Shown in pieces: positions 7,004 to 17,900 of a stretch of DNA of 45,642 nt. The translations under genes were made by a program, and so were the position numbers. Below the pieces are notes generated by a model. That model saw only the letters and a program-made list of their open reading frames with translations, ran no database searches and was not told the DNA's origin. Source of the DNA: Myxococcaceae bacterium (GTDB lineage Bacteria > Myxococcota > Myxococcia > Myxococcales > Myxococcaceae); NCBI GenBank assembly GCA_019686135.1, contig JADGHL010000029.1:1-45642 (forward strand), in the 5' to 3' direction. Position 1 is the stretch's first letter. Every line of letters starts with the position of its first letter.

Positions 7004-9145
7004 TCATGGCCACACGATGTCGCTGGGCTTGTTCCCGGAGTAGGTGTTCCCCCCGTCAACGAACGTCACGGTCGACGAGAACATGATGCCGCCGCCAGTG
7101 GCGGTGGCAGCGCAGGCCGGATCCAGGGGGTTGCAATTCACCTCCGCCACGTTGTCGGTGACGGTGTTGTTGCTGAAGGTCACTTTGGGGCATTCGCCCG
7201 TGCAGTTGTCCGGCCCCAAGACCTCGAATGCCCCCGCCGCGACGTTCCGATTGCCGTACTTATCGGAGGAGGTGCATTGGGCGCCGGGCACTCCTCCCAC
7301 CCCGACCTTGCCTTTGTTGTTGGCGAACGTGGAGTCGGTGATGTTGAAGTCGGCTAAGCCGCCGATGAAGCCGCTCACCATGAGGCCGCTCCCAGACACC
7401 GAGCCGCCGCGGCCGGCCGAGCGGGTGCCGGACGGCGTGGCGTTTCCGCCATCGCCACCCTGGGAGACATTCCCGTCGAAGGTGAGGTTGGTCAGGATGG
7501 GGGCCAGAGTGCTCGGGGCCAGGTATGCACCGCCCCCCATCCCGCTGCCTCCGTCGCCGCCCCGGGCGTTGGAGGCGGTCACGTTGGCGCCATGGCCACC
7601 GATCGCCTGGTTGTCGATGAACCGGGTGGAGTCCAGTTTCACGGCGTGGGTCTCGTCTCCCATGAAAAACAGGCCGCCACCGCTGCCGGTGCCCCCATTG
7701 TTGTATGTGCCATCGGTGTTCGGGCGCCCCTCACCTCCGCGCGCCACGTTGAGATCGAGCAGCGAGTCGACGAGCTCCAACGCTGAATTGTGAGCGAAGA
7801 CTCCGCCGCCCGAACCGTTACCACCGGTCGGCAGGAATTGGTCGACGGCGCCCCCCACGGACTCGTTGGCCTTGATGTGACAGCGCTGCATGACGACCTC
7901 GCTGGCGGTGGTGATCGCCACACCACCGCCGCCCGCACCCGTGTTCGCACCGTCCGGTCCGTGAACGCTGTTCTTGTAAATGAACGCATCTTCGATGCGG
8001 ACGTTCGTGCTGGAGTCGATCGCGATCCCGCCCCCGAGCGCGCGGTAGTTGGGGTCGGCGCTGGTGGTCGTCACCGTGGTCGTGTTGTCGCGCACGACGA
8101 GGTGCGCCAGCGTGACGCCGTTGGCGTTGGAGATGCGAATCCCGCCGCTCTCCTTTCCGCCGCGCACCGTGAAGCCATCGAGGCGCGCGTTGGACCCGAT
8201 CACGACCACCGGGCGATCGCTGCAGTTGGCGCACGTGTTCTCGAGGATCGACGCGTTGCCCGGAGCGATGATCGCTGCGGCGGTCTCGGCGGGATCCATC
8301 GCGCGGTCTTCGACGCTGCCGTTGGTCCCGGTCAGATTCTGGGCGAAGCCACCGTAGACCTGCGTCCCGAACGGGATGACGAACACCGGCGCGTTCTCGT
8401 CCACCGTGGTGTAGGTGCCCGCCTTCACCCAGATGTGGGCACCCTGCGCGCCCCAGTCAGCCAACGCCGTCTTCAGGGAGGAGTAGGCGGTCTCCCAGGT
8501 CATGCCGTCCGGCGTGGCGCTGGTCGCGTCGTCGTCGACGAAGATCGCCGGCTGGAAACGGATGTCGAGGGTGCGGGTGATCTCCCCGTCGCCCTGGCAC
8601 TGAAGCGTCAGGGTGACCGACTGCGTCGGCGTGTAGCTCAGGCTGCCGTTCGTTTCGGTCGACAGCGTGGTCATGCCGTCGCGCAGCTGGCAGCTCGTGG
8701 CATTCGTGGTGGTCCAGGTCACCGTCGGCGGCGCAGTGCCGACGACATACGTCTGCTTGTCGGCGGTGAGCGACGCGGTGATCGTCCCGGCCCGGCAGCT
8801 CCCGTCGCCACTGCAGACGGAGGTCGCGGGGTTGGCCGCGAAGCACTCGGCGTTCGAGTTGCACCCGCGGCAGGCGCCGTCCTCGCCGCAGATGGGCGTG
8901 GCGCCGCTGCAGGACGTCGAATCCAGGCAGGCGACGCAGGTGCCGGAGTCGTTGCAGAAGGGCTTTGACGGATCGCGCGCGGCGCAGTCGTCGTTGCTCG
9001 CGCAGCCTCCGGAAGGCTGGCAGACCCCCGAGGCATCACAGGCCTGGCCTTCCGGACAATGGTCGCAGTCCGTGGGCGGCTGACCGCTGCAGGCGGCGAG
9101 TGAGAGGAACACAACAAGCGAGAGAACCAGGGTCGTGGGGCGCAT
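7004..9145 (-). CDS. Cys-rich lipoprotein with an Ig-like segment and a right-handed parallel beta-helix
   Basis: A 713-residue predicted lipoprotein: hydrophobic signal at residues 5-18 and lipobox LAAC with Cys19. Residues about 27-117 are Cys-rich (pairs such as CDHC, CVAC, CRGC), a layout common in myxobacterial surface proteins. Residues 121-198 look like an Ig-like beta domain. From about 200 (IFVDDDATSATPDGMTWETA) to the end is a Gly/Asn/Asp-rich pectin-lyase-like parallel beta-helix with many G-G-G-V/I rungs. Such folds bind or cleave polysaccharide, but no catalytic residues can be assigned. The ATG at 9145 is chosen over an upstream in-frame start because it begins the signal peptide and has GGAG upstream. 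It is divergent from the Gfa-like gene at 9253. Function unknown; surface or periplasmic location inferred. Confidence 0.85.
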   Translation of the reverse strand: MRPTTLVLSLVVFLSLAACSGQPPTDCDHCPEGQACDASGVCQPSGGCASNDDCAARDPSKPFCNDSGTCVACLDSTSCSGATPICGEDGACRGCNSNAECFAANPATSVCSGDGSCRAGTITASLTADKQTYVVGTAPPTVTWTTTNATSCQLRDGMTTLSTETNGSLSYTPTQSVTLTLQCQGDGEITRTLDIRFQPAIFVDDDATSATPDGMTWETAYSSLKTALADWGAQGAHIWVKAGTYTTVDENAPVFVIPFGTQVYGGFAQNLTGTNGSVEDRAMDPAETAAAIIAPGNASILENTCANCSDRPVVVIGSNARLDGFTVRGGKESGGIRISNANGVTLAHLVVRDNTTTVTTTSADPNYRALGGGIAIDSSTNVRIEDAFIYKNSVHGPDGANTGAGGGGVAITTASEVVMQRCHIKANESVGGAVDQFLPTGGNGSGGGVFAHNSALELVDSLLDLNVARGGEGRPNTDGTYNNGGTGSGGGLFFMGDETHAVKLDSTRFIDNQAIGGHGANVTASNARGGDGGSGMGGGAYLAPSTLAPILTNLTFDGNVSQGGDGGNATPSGTRSAGRGGSVSGSGLMVSGFIGGLADFNITDSTFANNKGKVGVGGVPGAQCTSSDKYGNRNVAAGAFEVLGPDNCTGECPKVTFSNNTVTDNVAEVNCNPLDPACAATATGGGIMFSSTVTFVDGGNTYSGNKPSDIVWP

Positions 9146-9252
9146 GGGCTTCACTCCGGGGTCGCAGGGGGCCGCAATCCGAGCAACCGCGCGACCGGCA
9201 GTCAACGTTTGCCGCGATCTCCGAACGGGGCAGGGTGCTATCTGCTCCGCCC

Positions 9253-9645
9253 ATGAACACCGGCGGATGTGCCTGCGGCGCGGTCCGATTCGAGATCACC
9301 GGCGAATTGACTCCAGTCACCTTCTGTCACTGCTCGAAGTGCCGGCGCTGGCATGGCCACGTGGGGGCGTACACCGCGGTCGACCGGCCCGGCTTCCGTC
9401 TGACCGAACAGCGCGGGCTCAGGTGGTACGCGGCGACGGCCACGGTGCGGCGTGGCTTCTGCGGTGAGTGCGGATCCAGCCTGCTGTGGGACGAAGAGGG
9501 GGTAAGGAAGATCTCGATCTGCGCGGGGACGATCGACGCGCCCACCGGGCTCAGGCCGAAGGCGCACGTTTATCTCGGCAGCAAAGGGGACTACTACGAG
9601 GTCCCGGAGGATGGTCTTCTGCGCCGCCTTGAATTCACCCGCTGA
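9253..9645 (+). CDS. Gfa-like (glutathione-dependent formaldehyde-activating family) zinc-binding protein
   Basis: The 130-residue product has the zinc-binding cysteines of the Gfa/CENP-V fold: CACGAVRFEI at 6-15, FCHCSKCRRW around 24-33 and FCGECGSSLLW near 69-79. The founding member was proposed to condense formaldehyde with glutathione, but most relatives have no proven reaction, so the family name should not be read as function. The ATG at 9253 directly precedes the conserved N-terminus; an in-frame extension back to 8965 would overlap the divergent lipoprotein and is rejected. The stop is ten bases before the SRPBCC gene, whose ribosome site GAGGAC overlaps it, indicating an operon. Confidence 0.88.
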   Translation: MNTGGCACGAVRFEITGELTPVTFCHCSKCRRWHGHVGAYTAVDRPGFRLTEQRGLRWYAATATVRRGFCGECGSSLLWDEEGVRKISICAGTIDAPTGLRPKAHVYLGSKGDYYEVPEDGLLRRLEFTR

Positions 9646-9655
9646 GGACGACCGG

Positions 9656-10132
9656 ATGAGCGAGCTCTCCTTGACCCAACCCCCGACTCCGAAGAAGGGC
9701 ATGCTCATCCGCAGGCCGCCCGCCGAGGTGTTCCGCGCCTTCGTCGATCCGGACATCACCACGAAGTTCTGGTTCACGAAGAGCACCGGGAAGCTGGCGC
9801 CGGGCGCGAAGGTGACCTGGACCTGGGAGATGTTCGGCGCCTCCGCGGACGTGGTGGTGAAGGACTTCCAGCAGGACCGGCGGCTTCTCATTGAATGGGG
9901 CCCGCCGGAGGCGAGCACCACGGTCGAGTTCCGCTTCGTCCCCCAAGAGGGCCACACCTTCGTGCAGATCACCGAGACGGGCCTTCGTGGCACGGGCGAT
10001 CAGATGGTGGCCTATGCGATCGACTCGACCGGCGGGTTCGCGCTGGTGCTGGCCGCCGCGAAGGCGCTGCTCGAACACGGTGTCGTCCTGTCGGTGGTCC
10101 GTGACCACGCGGTGCCGGGCCTGCGGCTCTGA
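9656..10132 (+). CDS. SRPBCC/AHSA1-like (START-fold) domain protein
   Basis: A 158-residue protein of the Activator-of-Hsp90-ATPase homologue type: PPAEVFRAFVDPDITTKFWF near the N-terminus, then WTWEMFGASADVVVKDF and LLIEWGPPE, the strand pattern of the SRPBCC cup that binds small hydrophobic ligands. It has no signal peptide and is probably cytoplasmic. The ATG at 9656 is used because GAGGAC precedes it and the family begins shortly afterwards. It is the second gene of a pair with the Gfa-like protein. Ligand and role are unknown. Confidence 0.88.
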   Translation: MSELSLTQPPTPKKGMLIRRPPAEVFRAFVDPDITTKFWFTKSTGKLAPGAKVTWTWEMFGASADVVVKDFQQDRRLLIEWGPPEASTTVEFRFVPQEGHTFVQITETGLRGTGDQMVAYAIDSTGGFALVLAAAKALLEHGVVLSVVRDHAVPGLRL

Positions 10133-10142
10133 GCTGCCGCCC

Positions 10143-10158
10143 ACCCACCCAGGTGGGT
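10143..10158 (+). terminator. Short hairpin after the SRPBCC gene
   Basis: ACCCACC (10143-10149) and GGTGGGT (10152-10158) form a perfect seven-base stem eleven bases after the stop. There is no T-run, so termination is uncertain. The rest of 10159-10351 shows no gene. Confidence 0.35.
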
Positions 10159-10351
10159 CGCTTCGGACTGCTCGGCACCCCCTTCGTCACGAACGACCCA
10201 GGCCAGTGGGTCACGGACGCAGCGCCTCCGTCCAGTAACGGTGAACGCCGCCGGACGCGACATCAGCAAATTCGAGGACTTGTGAGCGCCGACCCGGTTT
10301 TGCGTCCGCCATCATTGAACCCGGCCCCGCGGTTGCAGACGGGCCGCGCCA

Positions 10352-11956
10352 ATGATCCCACGACCCATCCATTTCCTATGGCGCCTATTCGGCGCAGTCC
10401 TGCTGCTCGCGGGCCCGGTGGCGAGCGCGGAGGACTCCACTGCGCCGGGTTTCGCGCTCTCGCACTTCGAACCTTCCGGGAGCGGCAGTCGCTTCTTCAC
10501 GCTCGAGAGCCTCGACTGGCGCGCGGGCACAGGGCCCACGTTCGGCGTCGTCGGCGACTACGCGCACAAGCCGCTGGTCATCTACGCGCTCACGCCACAG
10601 CGGCGGCAGGAGATCCGCGTCATCGCCCGCGACTTCGCGCTCGCCCACGTCGGCGGCGCGTACGCGTTCGGCGATCGCTTCCGGGTCGGACTCGACCTCC
10701 CCGTGCTGGGCTACGGCAACGGCGCGGTGGGTCGGATCGGACTCGTCACCTATCCGGCGCCGCAGCACACCGGCATGGGCGATCTCCGCGTCCGCGGCGA
10801 CTGGCGCTTCGTCGGGAGCGCGCACGATGCGGTCCGCGCGGGCCTGGGCGTCAGCCTCTTCCTTCCCACGGGCGATCCGGCCGCCTTCATGGGTGACGGC
10901 GTGCTCCGCGGCGCGCTGCAGCTTCAGGCCGCGGGCGAGGTCGCGGACTACCTGGCGTGGAGCGCGCGCGCGGGCGTGCTGTTGAGCGGGCTGGATGCCG
11001 AGTACGCCGGCGCGCAGCTCGGTCATCAGGCGCAGGCGGCGGTGGGCGTCGGCCTCCGCGCTTTCAGTGACCGGTTGATCGCCGGCCCCGAGCTCTCCGT
11101 GACGACGTCTCTGAAGGGCGCGTTCTCGGAGCCGTCCACGTCGATCGATCTGATGATCGGCGCGCACTACGCCATCTCGCCGCAGTGGCGGGTGGGCGCG
11201 GGCATCGGCCGCGGGTTCACCTCCGCGGTCGGCTCGCCCTCGCTGCGCGGGGTGGTCGGCGTCGAGTGGACCCCGGTCTTCTCCGACCCGAACGCCTGCA
11301 ACGACCTGCGCGCCTCGCTCGCCTCCGCGCGCGCCGCCGCCGAAGAGCAGGCCGCCCTGGCCGCCGCTGCTCGCGTTGAGGCGGAACGTGCCGCCCGGGA
11401 GCGCGCGGCCGCCGAACGGCGCGCGGCCGAAGCGGCGGAGCGTCAGCGGCTTGCTCTGGAGCAGGCGGCCGCCGAGGCGCGCGCCAACGCCGACGACGAC
11501 GGGGACGGGGTCCGCAACGCGGACGATGCCTGTCCCGCCGAGGCCGGCGCCGCGAACGCCGAACGTTCGAAGAACGGGTGCCCCACCGGCGCGGTCGTGG
11601 GCGAACAGCTCGTGCTGGACCAGGTGCGCTTTCGGACCGCCAGCGACGTGCTGCTCCCGGAGAGCCAGCTGATCCTCGAGAAGGTGCTGGCGGCGATCTC
11701 GAAGCTGCCCGCCGACTACCGCTACCGCATTGAAGGTCACACCGACGACCGCGGCCCGGCGTCCTTCAACAAGGACCTGAGCGAGCGGCGCGCGAAGAGC
11801 GTGGCGAAGTGGCTCGTCGCCCACGGCTTCGACGGCAGCCGGCTGGAGTCCGCCGGCTTCGGCCCGGAGCGCCCGGTCGCGCCCAATGACTCCGACGAGA
11901 ACCGCCAGCGGAACCGGCGCGTCGAGATCCACATCGTCAACCTGGAGGCCCGCTGA
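10352..11956 (+). CDS. OmpA-family outer-membrane protein with coiled coil, TSP3 linker and peptidoglycan-binding domain
   Basis: The 534-residue protein has a signal peptide (about 1-26, ending VASA), a region of about 280 residues rich in alternating strands that reads as a beta-barrel, and an Ala/Glu/Arg-rich coiled coil at about 320-380. A TSP3-like acidic motif DDDGDGVRNADDACP follows, then a C-terminal OmpA/MotB domain with the peptidoglycan-binding signature IEGHTDDRG, an Asn, LSERRAKSVAKWL and the terminal NRRVEIHI. This architecture ties the outer membrane to the cell wall. The giant surface protein starts two bases after its stop, and both carry TSP3-type motifs, so they probably form one complex. 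The coiled coil gives a periplasmic spacer between barrel and cell wall. Confidence 0.9.
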   Translation: MIPRPIHFLWRLFGAVLLLAGPVASAEDSTAPGFALSHFEPSGSGSRFFTLESLDWRAGTGPTFGVVGDYAHKPLVIYALTPQRRQEIRVIARDFALAHVGGAYAFGDRFRVGLDLPVLGYGNGAVGRIGLVTYPAPQHTGMGDLRVRGDWRFVGSAHDAVRAGLGVSLFLPTGDPAAFMGDGVLRGALQLQAAGEVADYLAWSARAGVLLSGLDAEYAGAQLGHQAQAAVGVGLRAFSDRLIAGPELSVTTSLKGAFSEPSTSIDLMIGAHYAISPQWRVGAGIGRGFTSAVGSPSLRGVVGVEWTPVFSDPNACNDLRASLASARAAAEEQAALAAAARVEAERAARERAAAERRAAEAAERQRLALEQAAAEARANADDDGDGVRNADDACPAEAGAANAERSKNGCPTGAVVGEQLVLDQVRFRTASDVLLPESQLILEKVLAAISKLPADYRYRIEGHTDDRGPASFNKDLSERRAKSVAKWLVAHGFDGSRLESAGFGPERPVAPNDSDENRQRNRRVEIHIVNLEAR

Positions 11957-11958
11957 CC

Positions 11959-14900
11959 ATGCGCGCCTCCCATCCCCTCCACCCCACCCGGAAACCACCC
12001 ATGCACAGGCTTCGCGTCCTCGCCGTGGCTGCGCTCACCGTCCTTGTGGCGGCGTGCAGCGACTCCGAGTCTTCTTCCAGAACCCGTCCCTCGTGGTCGA
12101 TCGGCCGCAGCCAGCGCGCGCTCGGCACCGATCTGTCCATCACTGCGTCCAGCACCACCCCGGGCGTCGGCGCGCCGGTGGAGCTGCGCGCGTCCGCGCC
12201 GGTGCACAACGACGTCTCGCTGATCGGCCAGACGCTGGAGCTGTCGTTCGACAACTCCCGCCTCGCCGTCGGCGCGGCGCCCGTCGTGCCCGAGGGCTGG
12301 ACCACCACCTATTACAGCAACGGGACTGCGCTTCCGTCCGTGCCGGCCTCCGTGGAGGCCTGGGCGTCGGTCGATCGGATCGTCGCCAGCGGCAGCGTGG
12401 AGAGCGACGGCTCCGCCAACGGGCAGCAGGTGATCGTCGGCCACGCGGACGGGACGGTGCAGATGCCGCCCACTGCGTCCACGTTCTCCGGCGGGTCTGC
12501 GGGTGACGGCTGGGACGTCATCTTCAGCCCGGACCGCACGAAGGTCTTCAACGTCCACCACCACGACGGCCCCCCCACGCTGATGTGCCGGAACGCGAAG
12601 GACGGCTCGAGCTGCGGCGCGGGCTACCCGTTCGCGCTGTACCACACGAGCTCGCGCTCCACCGGGTGGATCGACCCCGACACGCTCCGCTTCTGGCACG
12701 AGACGTACGACGGCACCACCGCCGGCTGGGAGTGCGTGGACGTCTCCGGCACGATGGCCGATCCGTACGCGCCGCCCAGCTACTGCCCCACGCGCTTCGT
12801 CTCCGCGGGCTTTGCTGCGAACACCTACGACGCGCACATCGATCTCGCCGTGGTGGGCAAGGAGCTCTACAGCCTGGACGCGGTGAACGCGAGGCTCACG
12901 TGTCTGGACGTGAGCGCCAACGGCGGTGCGGGCGCGCCCTGCGCGGGGCAGCCCTACGCGGGCTTTGGCGCGGCGGGCCCGTTCAACACGAACCTGAGCC
13001 TGATCGCCATCGACGGGAAGATCTACGTGCAGGGCAACAACGTGGTGAAGTGCTTCGACCCGGCGACGAAGGCGGCCTGCACCAACGGCTGGCCTGCCGC
13101 CGGCTTGGCGACCACGAAGAAGCGCCCGTTGATGGCGGTGCCGGATGCGAACGGCGCCCTCAACGTCTGTGTGCAGGGTGACTGCTGGGCGCTCAACGGC
13201 GGACCGTCCACGCTGCCTTCGGGCTTCTCCAGCTTCATGGCCAGCAACCCGGTCTCGAGCGGCTGCTGCGGCGAGTACTACTCGTCCACCGCCTTCGCCG
13301 GCACGCGGCTGTTCTTCCCGATGACCAACAACCGCGTGAACTGCTGGGACTCCGCTCTCAACAACGGCGCCGGCGGCCAGTGCACGACCGAGCCGTACGT
13401 TCAGGAGGACGGCAGCACGATCCAGGGCTCGTATCCGCTCACCGTTCAGTTCGTGTACAGCGTGCGCCCCGACCCGGTGAACCCAAACTGTCTGTGGTCG
13501 AACGGCGACGACGGCGTCATCCGCACCTGGGACGTTCCGTCCGGCACCGCCGGCTGCAAGGCGCCGCCGCCACCTCCGCCGGTCGTCACCTACTACCCGC
13601 AGGCGGTCATCCCGCGCCTCTCGTGCGACCCGGCGAACCGCGTCGGCAGCTGGAAGTCGTTCACGGTGCGGAACCCTGAGCCGAGCGAGTACGTGTCGGC
13701 TACGGTCACCATCAAGGACTCGAACGGCGTGGAGATCCCGGGGTGGGTCGACGTGCCGCTGCCGCCCAACCAGCAGCTCGACCTCACCGGTCTGAGCACC
13801 GCCGCCACCGGCCTCAACCCGTCCTTCGTCATCAAGTTCGAGGGGATGACCAACGACATCTCGCTCGGCGTCGTCACCGGCGGGCCCCAGGCGGACTTCA
13901 AGGTGCTCGGCGAGTCGCCGCAGATGTGCGTCACCGCCACCATGCGCTCGTGCGCCACCGGCACCGGGCTGTTCCCACAGAACGAACCCGCCTCCACCAC
14001 CGTCACCGCGAACGGCTCGGCGTCGATCGCCGGTGGGCAGTCGGTGACCTTCACGCCGGCGGCGGTGACGATCGCCGACGCGGCCGCGGACGCGGCGAAC
14101 TGCGGCGGCACGCTGAACGGGACGCTCGCTACGGCGGACGGGGCTCCGGTCGAAGGCCTGCAGGTGGCGCTGCTCGACGCGCTCGGCGCCTCGGTGGGGG
14201 ATGAGGCCGGCGCGCCCATCACCACCACCAGCGGCCACGACGGCACTTTCGCCTTCCCCGCGCTTCTGCCCGGCACCTACGCGGTGCGCATGACCAGCAC
14301 CTCGGACTGGAAGCTGGCGTCGATCACCGTCGCCGCGGGTGGTTCGGGCACGGTCAACGCCTCCGCCATCGGCGGCAACTCCGGGCCGGTGGCGGTGGGC
14401 CCGGCCGCGGTGTCCACCGTGAACGGCCTGTACGAGGCCCTGGGCCAGGACGGCGGCGTGCCGCCGAACGTGGGCGCGTTCCTCGGGAACACCGAGTTCA
14501 CGTTCGAAGCCTCCACGCTCGCCCCCGCGCAGGGCGCCACCGTCCAGTACCGCGCGGCGATCCCGCTGCAGGATACGCGCGGAGTCGTCGGCCACACGCT
14601 CGAGGCCACCATCGACACCACGCGCCAGCACCTCACCGGCGCGCCGACGTTCCCCGAGGGCTGGTCGGTGCAGTACTTCAGCGGCGGGACGCCTTTGCCG
14701 TCGGCGCCCACCACCGCGGCCGGGTGGGCGGCGGTCGATCGGATCGTCACCTCCGGCAACGTCCGCTACGACGGCGTGGTCAACGGCTACCAGCTCTACG
14801 TGGGCGCCACCGTGGCCACCGCGCCGCCGCCGACCGCCTCGTCCTTCTCCGGCAACTCCGCGGGCGATGGCTGGGACGTGTTCTTCAGCCCGGACCGCAC

Positions 14901-17900
14901 CAAGGTCTTCAACATCCACCACCACAACGGCCCGGCGACGGTGATGTGCCGCAAGTCCGCGGACGGCACGCCGTGCGGCGCGGGCTGGCCCTACGCGGTG
15001 AAGAACACCGGCAACCGCGCGATGGGCGTGGTCGACCCGGTGACGCTCCACCTGTGGCTGCCCACCTTCGACAGCGCGACCTCCACCGCGGGCTGGCAGT
15101 GCATCGACGTGTCCGGCCTGGACGAGACGCCGTACCGCGGGCCGAGCGACTGCGCGACGCCGTTCGTCTCCGCCGGCTTCACCGCGACCCACTATGACCA
15201 GCACGTCGGCGTGCACCAGATCGGCCGCAGGCTGTTCAGCCAGAGCCTGGTCGCCGGCGGCGCGCTCACCTGCCTCGACCTCGACGCCAACGATGGCGCC
15301 GGCGCGCCGTGCCCAGGCCAGCCGTACGCCGGCTTCGGTGGCACCCAGCTGGACCACACCGACTTCACGGTCATCGACGGCAAGCTGTACACGCTCGGTG
15401 GCGGCCAGGTCCGCTGCTTCGACCCGGAGACGAACGCGGCCTGCGCCGGGATGAGCTGGCCCAGGGCCACCGGGAACGATCAGCCCATCCTCGGGATCCC
15501 CGACGCCGATGGGGTCATCCGCAACGTCTGCGTGGAGCAGGACTGCTGGGCGCTCGACGGCAGCGCGCACACGCTCCCCCAGGACTTCATCAACTACCGT
15601 GCGGCCAACCAATCCCAGGCGCTGGCGTGCTGTTCCATCTACGCGGGCGGCAGCTCCGGCGGGACGCGTACCTTCTGGCCCACCGGTCTCAACCTCGTCG
15701 CCTGCTGGGATTCGGAGACCGCCGCGCCGTGCGCCAACTTCCCGATCAACGTGAATGCGATCTACGCGGCGCGCATCGATCCGGCGGACGAGAACTGCTT
15801 GTGGACCAACGGCGACGACGGGGTGATCCGCACCTGGAACATCCAGACCGGCCAGCAGGGCTGCGCGCCGCCTCCGGGCGTGGCGAAGTTCAAGCCGGCC
15901 ATCACGCTGCCGCGGCTGGCGTGTGATCCTGCTCGCCGGGTGGGCGACTGGTCGGTGTTCCGGCTCACCCAGCCGGATCCCTCCGGCTACACCTCGGCGA
16001 CGCTGACCATCCGCGACTCGCAGAACGCGCCGATCCCCGGCTGGACGAACGTGCCCATCCCCGCCACCCAGGCGGTGGATCTCACCGGGCTCACCACCGA
16101 GCTGACCGGCAGCGCGCCCACCTTCGAAGTGACGTTCGTGGGCCTGACCTTCACCGGGAACCCGACCGCGGACTTCGTCGTGGTGAGCGGATCGCCCGAG
16201 CTGTGCTTCACCGCGGTGGACACCTGCCCGGCGGGCCCGGGCCTTCTGCCCACCTCCGCGCCGCCCGCGACCCAGGCCACCGCCAAAGGTTCGCTGACTC
16301 TGGCGGACAGCACCGTGGTGCCGTTCGATCCGATCGCTCGCACCGTGCAGTACGCGGCGCCCGGCGTGGCGGCCTGTGGTGGCACGCTCAGCGGTACGCT
16401 CAGCTCCGTCGAAGGGCGCCCGGTGGTGGGCGCGACGATCGGCCTGCTGGACACCGACGGTAACCCGATCCAGGAGGGCGGCGCGAACGTCACCGTCACC
16501 TCCACCGCCCAGAGCACCTGGGAGCTCCCGCCGGTGATCGCCGGCACCTACCGGGTGCAGATGCAGGATTCGACCGGCTGGGTCGTCGACTCGGTGACGG
16601 TGAACGCCGGCGGATCCGGCACCACCGTGGCGGCGAACCACGTGGCGGTCTCCAACCCGGTGACCGTGACCGTGGGCGGATCCGGCGTGGTCGACGGCGC
16701 CTTCCACATCGGTGACTCGGATGCGGACGGGCTGCCGGACGATCAGGAGATGGGCCCGGGCTTCAGCGAGCTCGACACCGATTCGGACGGCGTGCCGGAT
16801 CACGTCGATCTCGACTCCGACAACGATGGCCTGCTCGATGCGTTCGAGAATCAGGGCCTGGCCACGCTGGTCGATTCCGACGGTGACGGGACGCCGGATC
16901 TGCGCGACACCGACTCCGACGCGGACGGCATCTTCGACGCGGTCGAAGGCGGCGCGACACAGGACGCCTCGCTCGAGCGCCTGATCGGTGCAGTGGGCGC
17001 CAACGGTGTCATCGATGCGATCGAAACCTCGGTCGACTCCGGCCAGGTGATCTTCGCTGCGGTCGACACCGACGGTGACACGACCAAGGACTACCTCGAC
17101 CTCGACAGCGACGCGGACGGTATCAGCGATCTGCTCGAGACCGCCGCGGACGCGGACGGGGACGGCATCGGCAACTGGCGCGACCTCGACGCGGACAACG
17201 ACGGGCTCACCGACACGCTGGAGTTCGGCGCGCCGGGGCCGCTCGACACCGACAACGACGGCACGCCGGACTACCTCGATATCGACTCGGACGACGACGG
17301 TATCGCGGACGCGATCGAAGCCGGGTTCGACCCTGCGCAACTCGACGGCGACGGGACGCTGAAGGGCCCGTTCGGCGCGAACGGCCTCGCCGACGCGCTG
17401 GAGACGGCGCCGGAGAGCGGGCAGCTCGCCTATGTCCCGCACGATCAGAACAGCGATGACGTGTACGACTTCCGCTCGACTGACAGCGATGGCGATGGCC
17501 TGAGCGACACGCTCGAGAAGGGCCCCGGCAATCTGCCGGTCGACTCGGACGGCGACCAGCTCGCGGACTACCTCGACGTCGACTCCGACGGCGACGACAT
17601 TGACGATGCGATCGAGTCGGACGGGACGGGCACCGTGGTCGACACCGACGGCGACGGGACGCCCGACCACCTCGACCTCGACACCGACGCGGACGGCATC
17701 CCCGATCTGGTGGAGACCGCCGTCGACGCGGACGGGGACGGCGTGGGCAACTGGCGTGACACCGATTCGGATGACGACGGGCTCGCGGATGCGCTCGAGG
17801 GCGCGGTCGACTCCGACCTGGATGGCACCGCCGACTTCCTCGACCTCGACTCGGACGACGACCTTTTGAGCGACGCGTTCGAGAGCAACAGCGGCACCGT

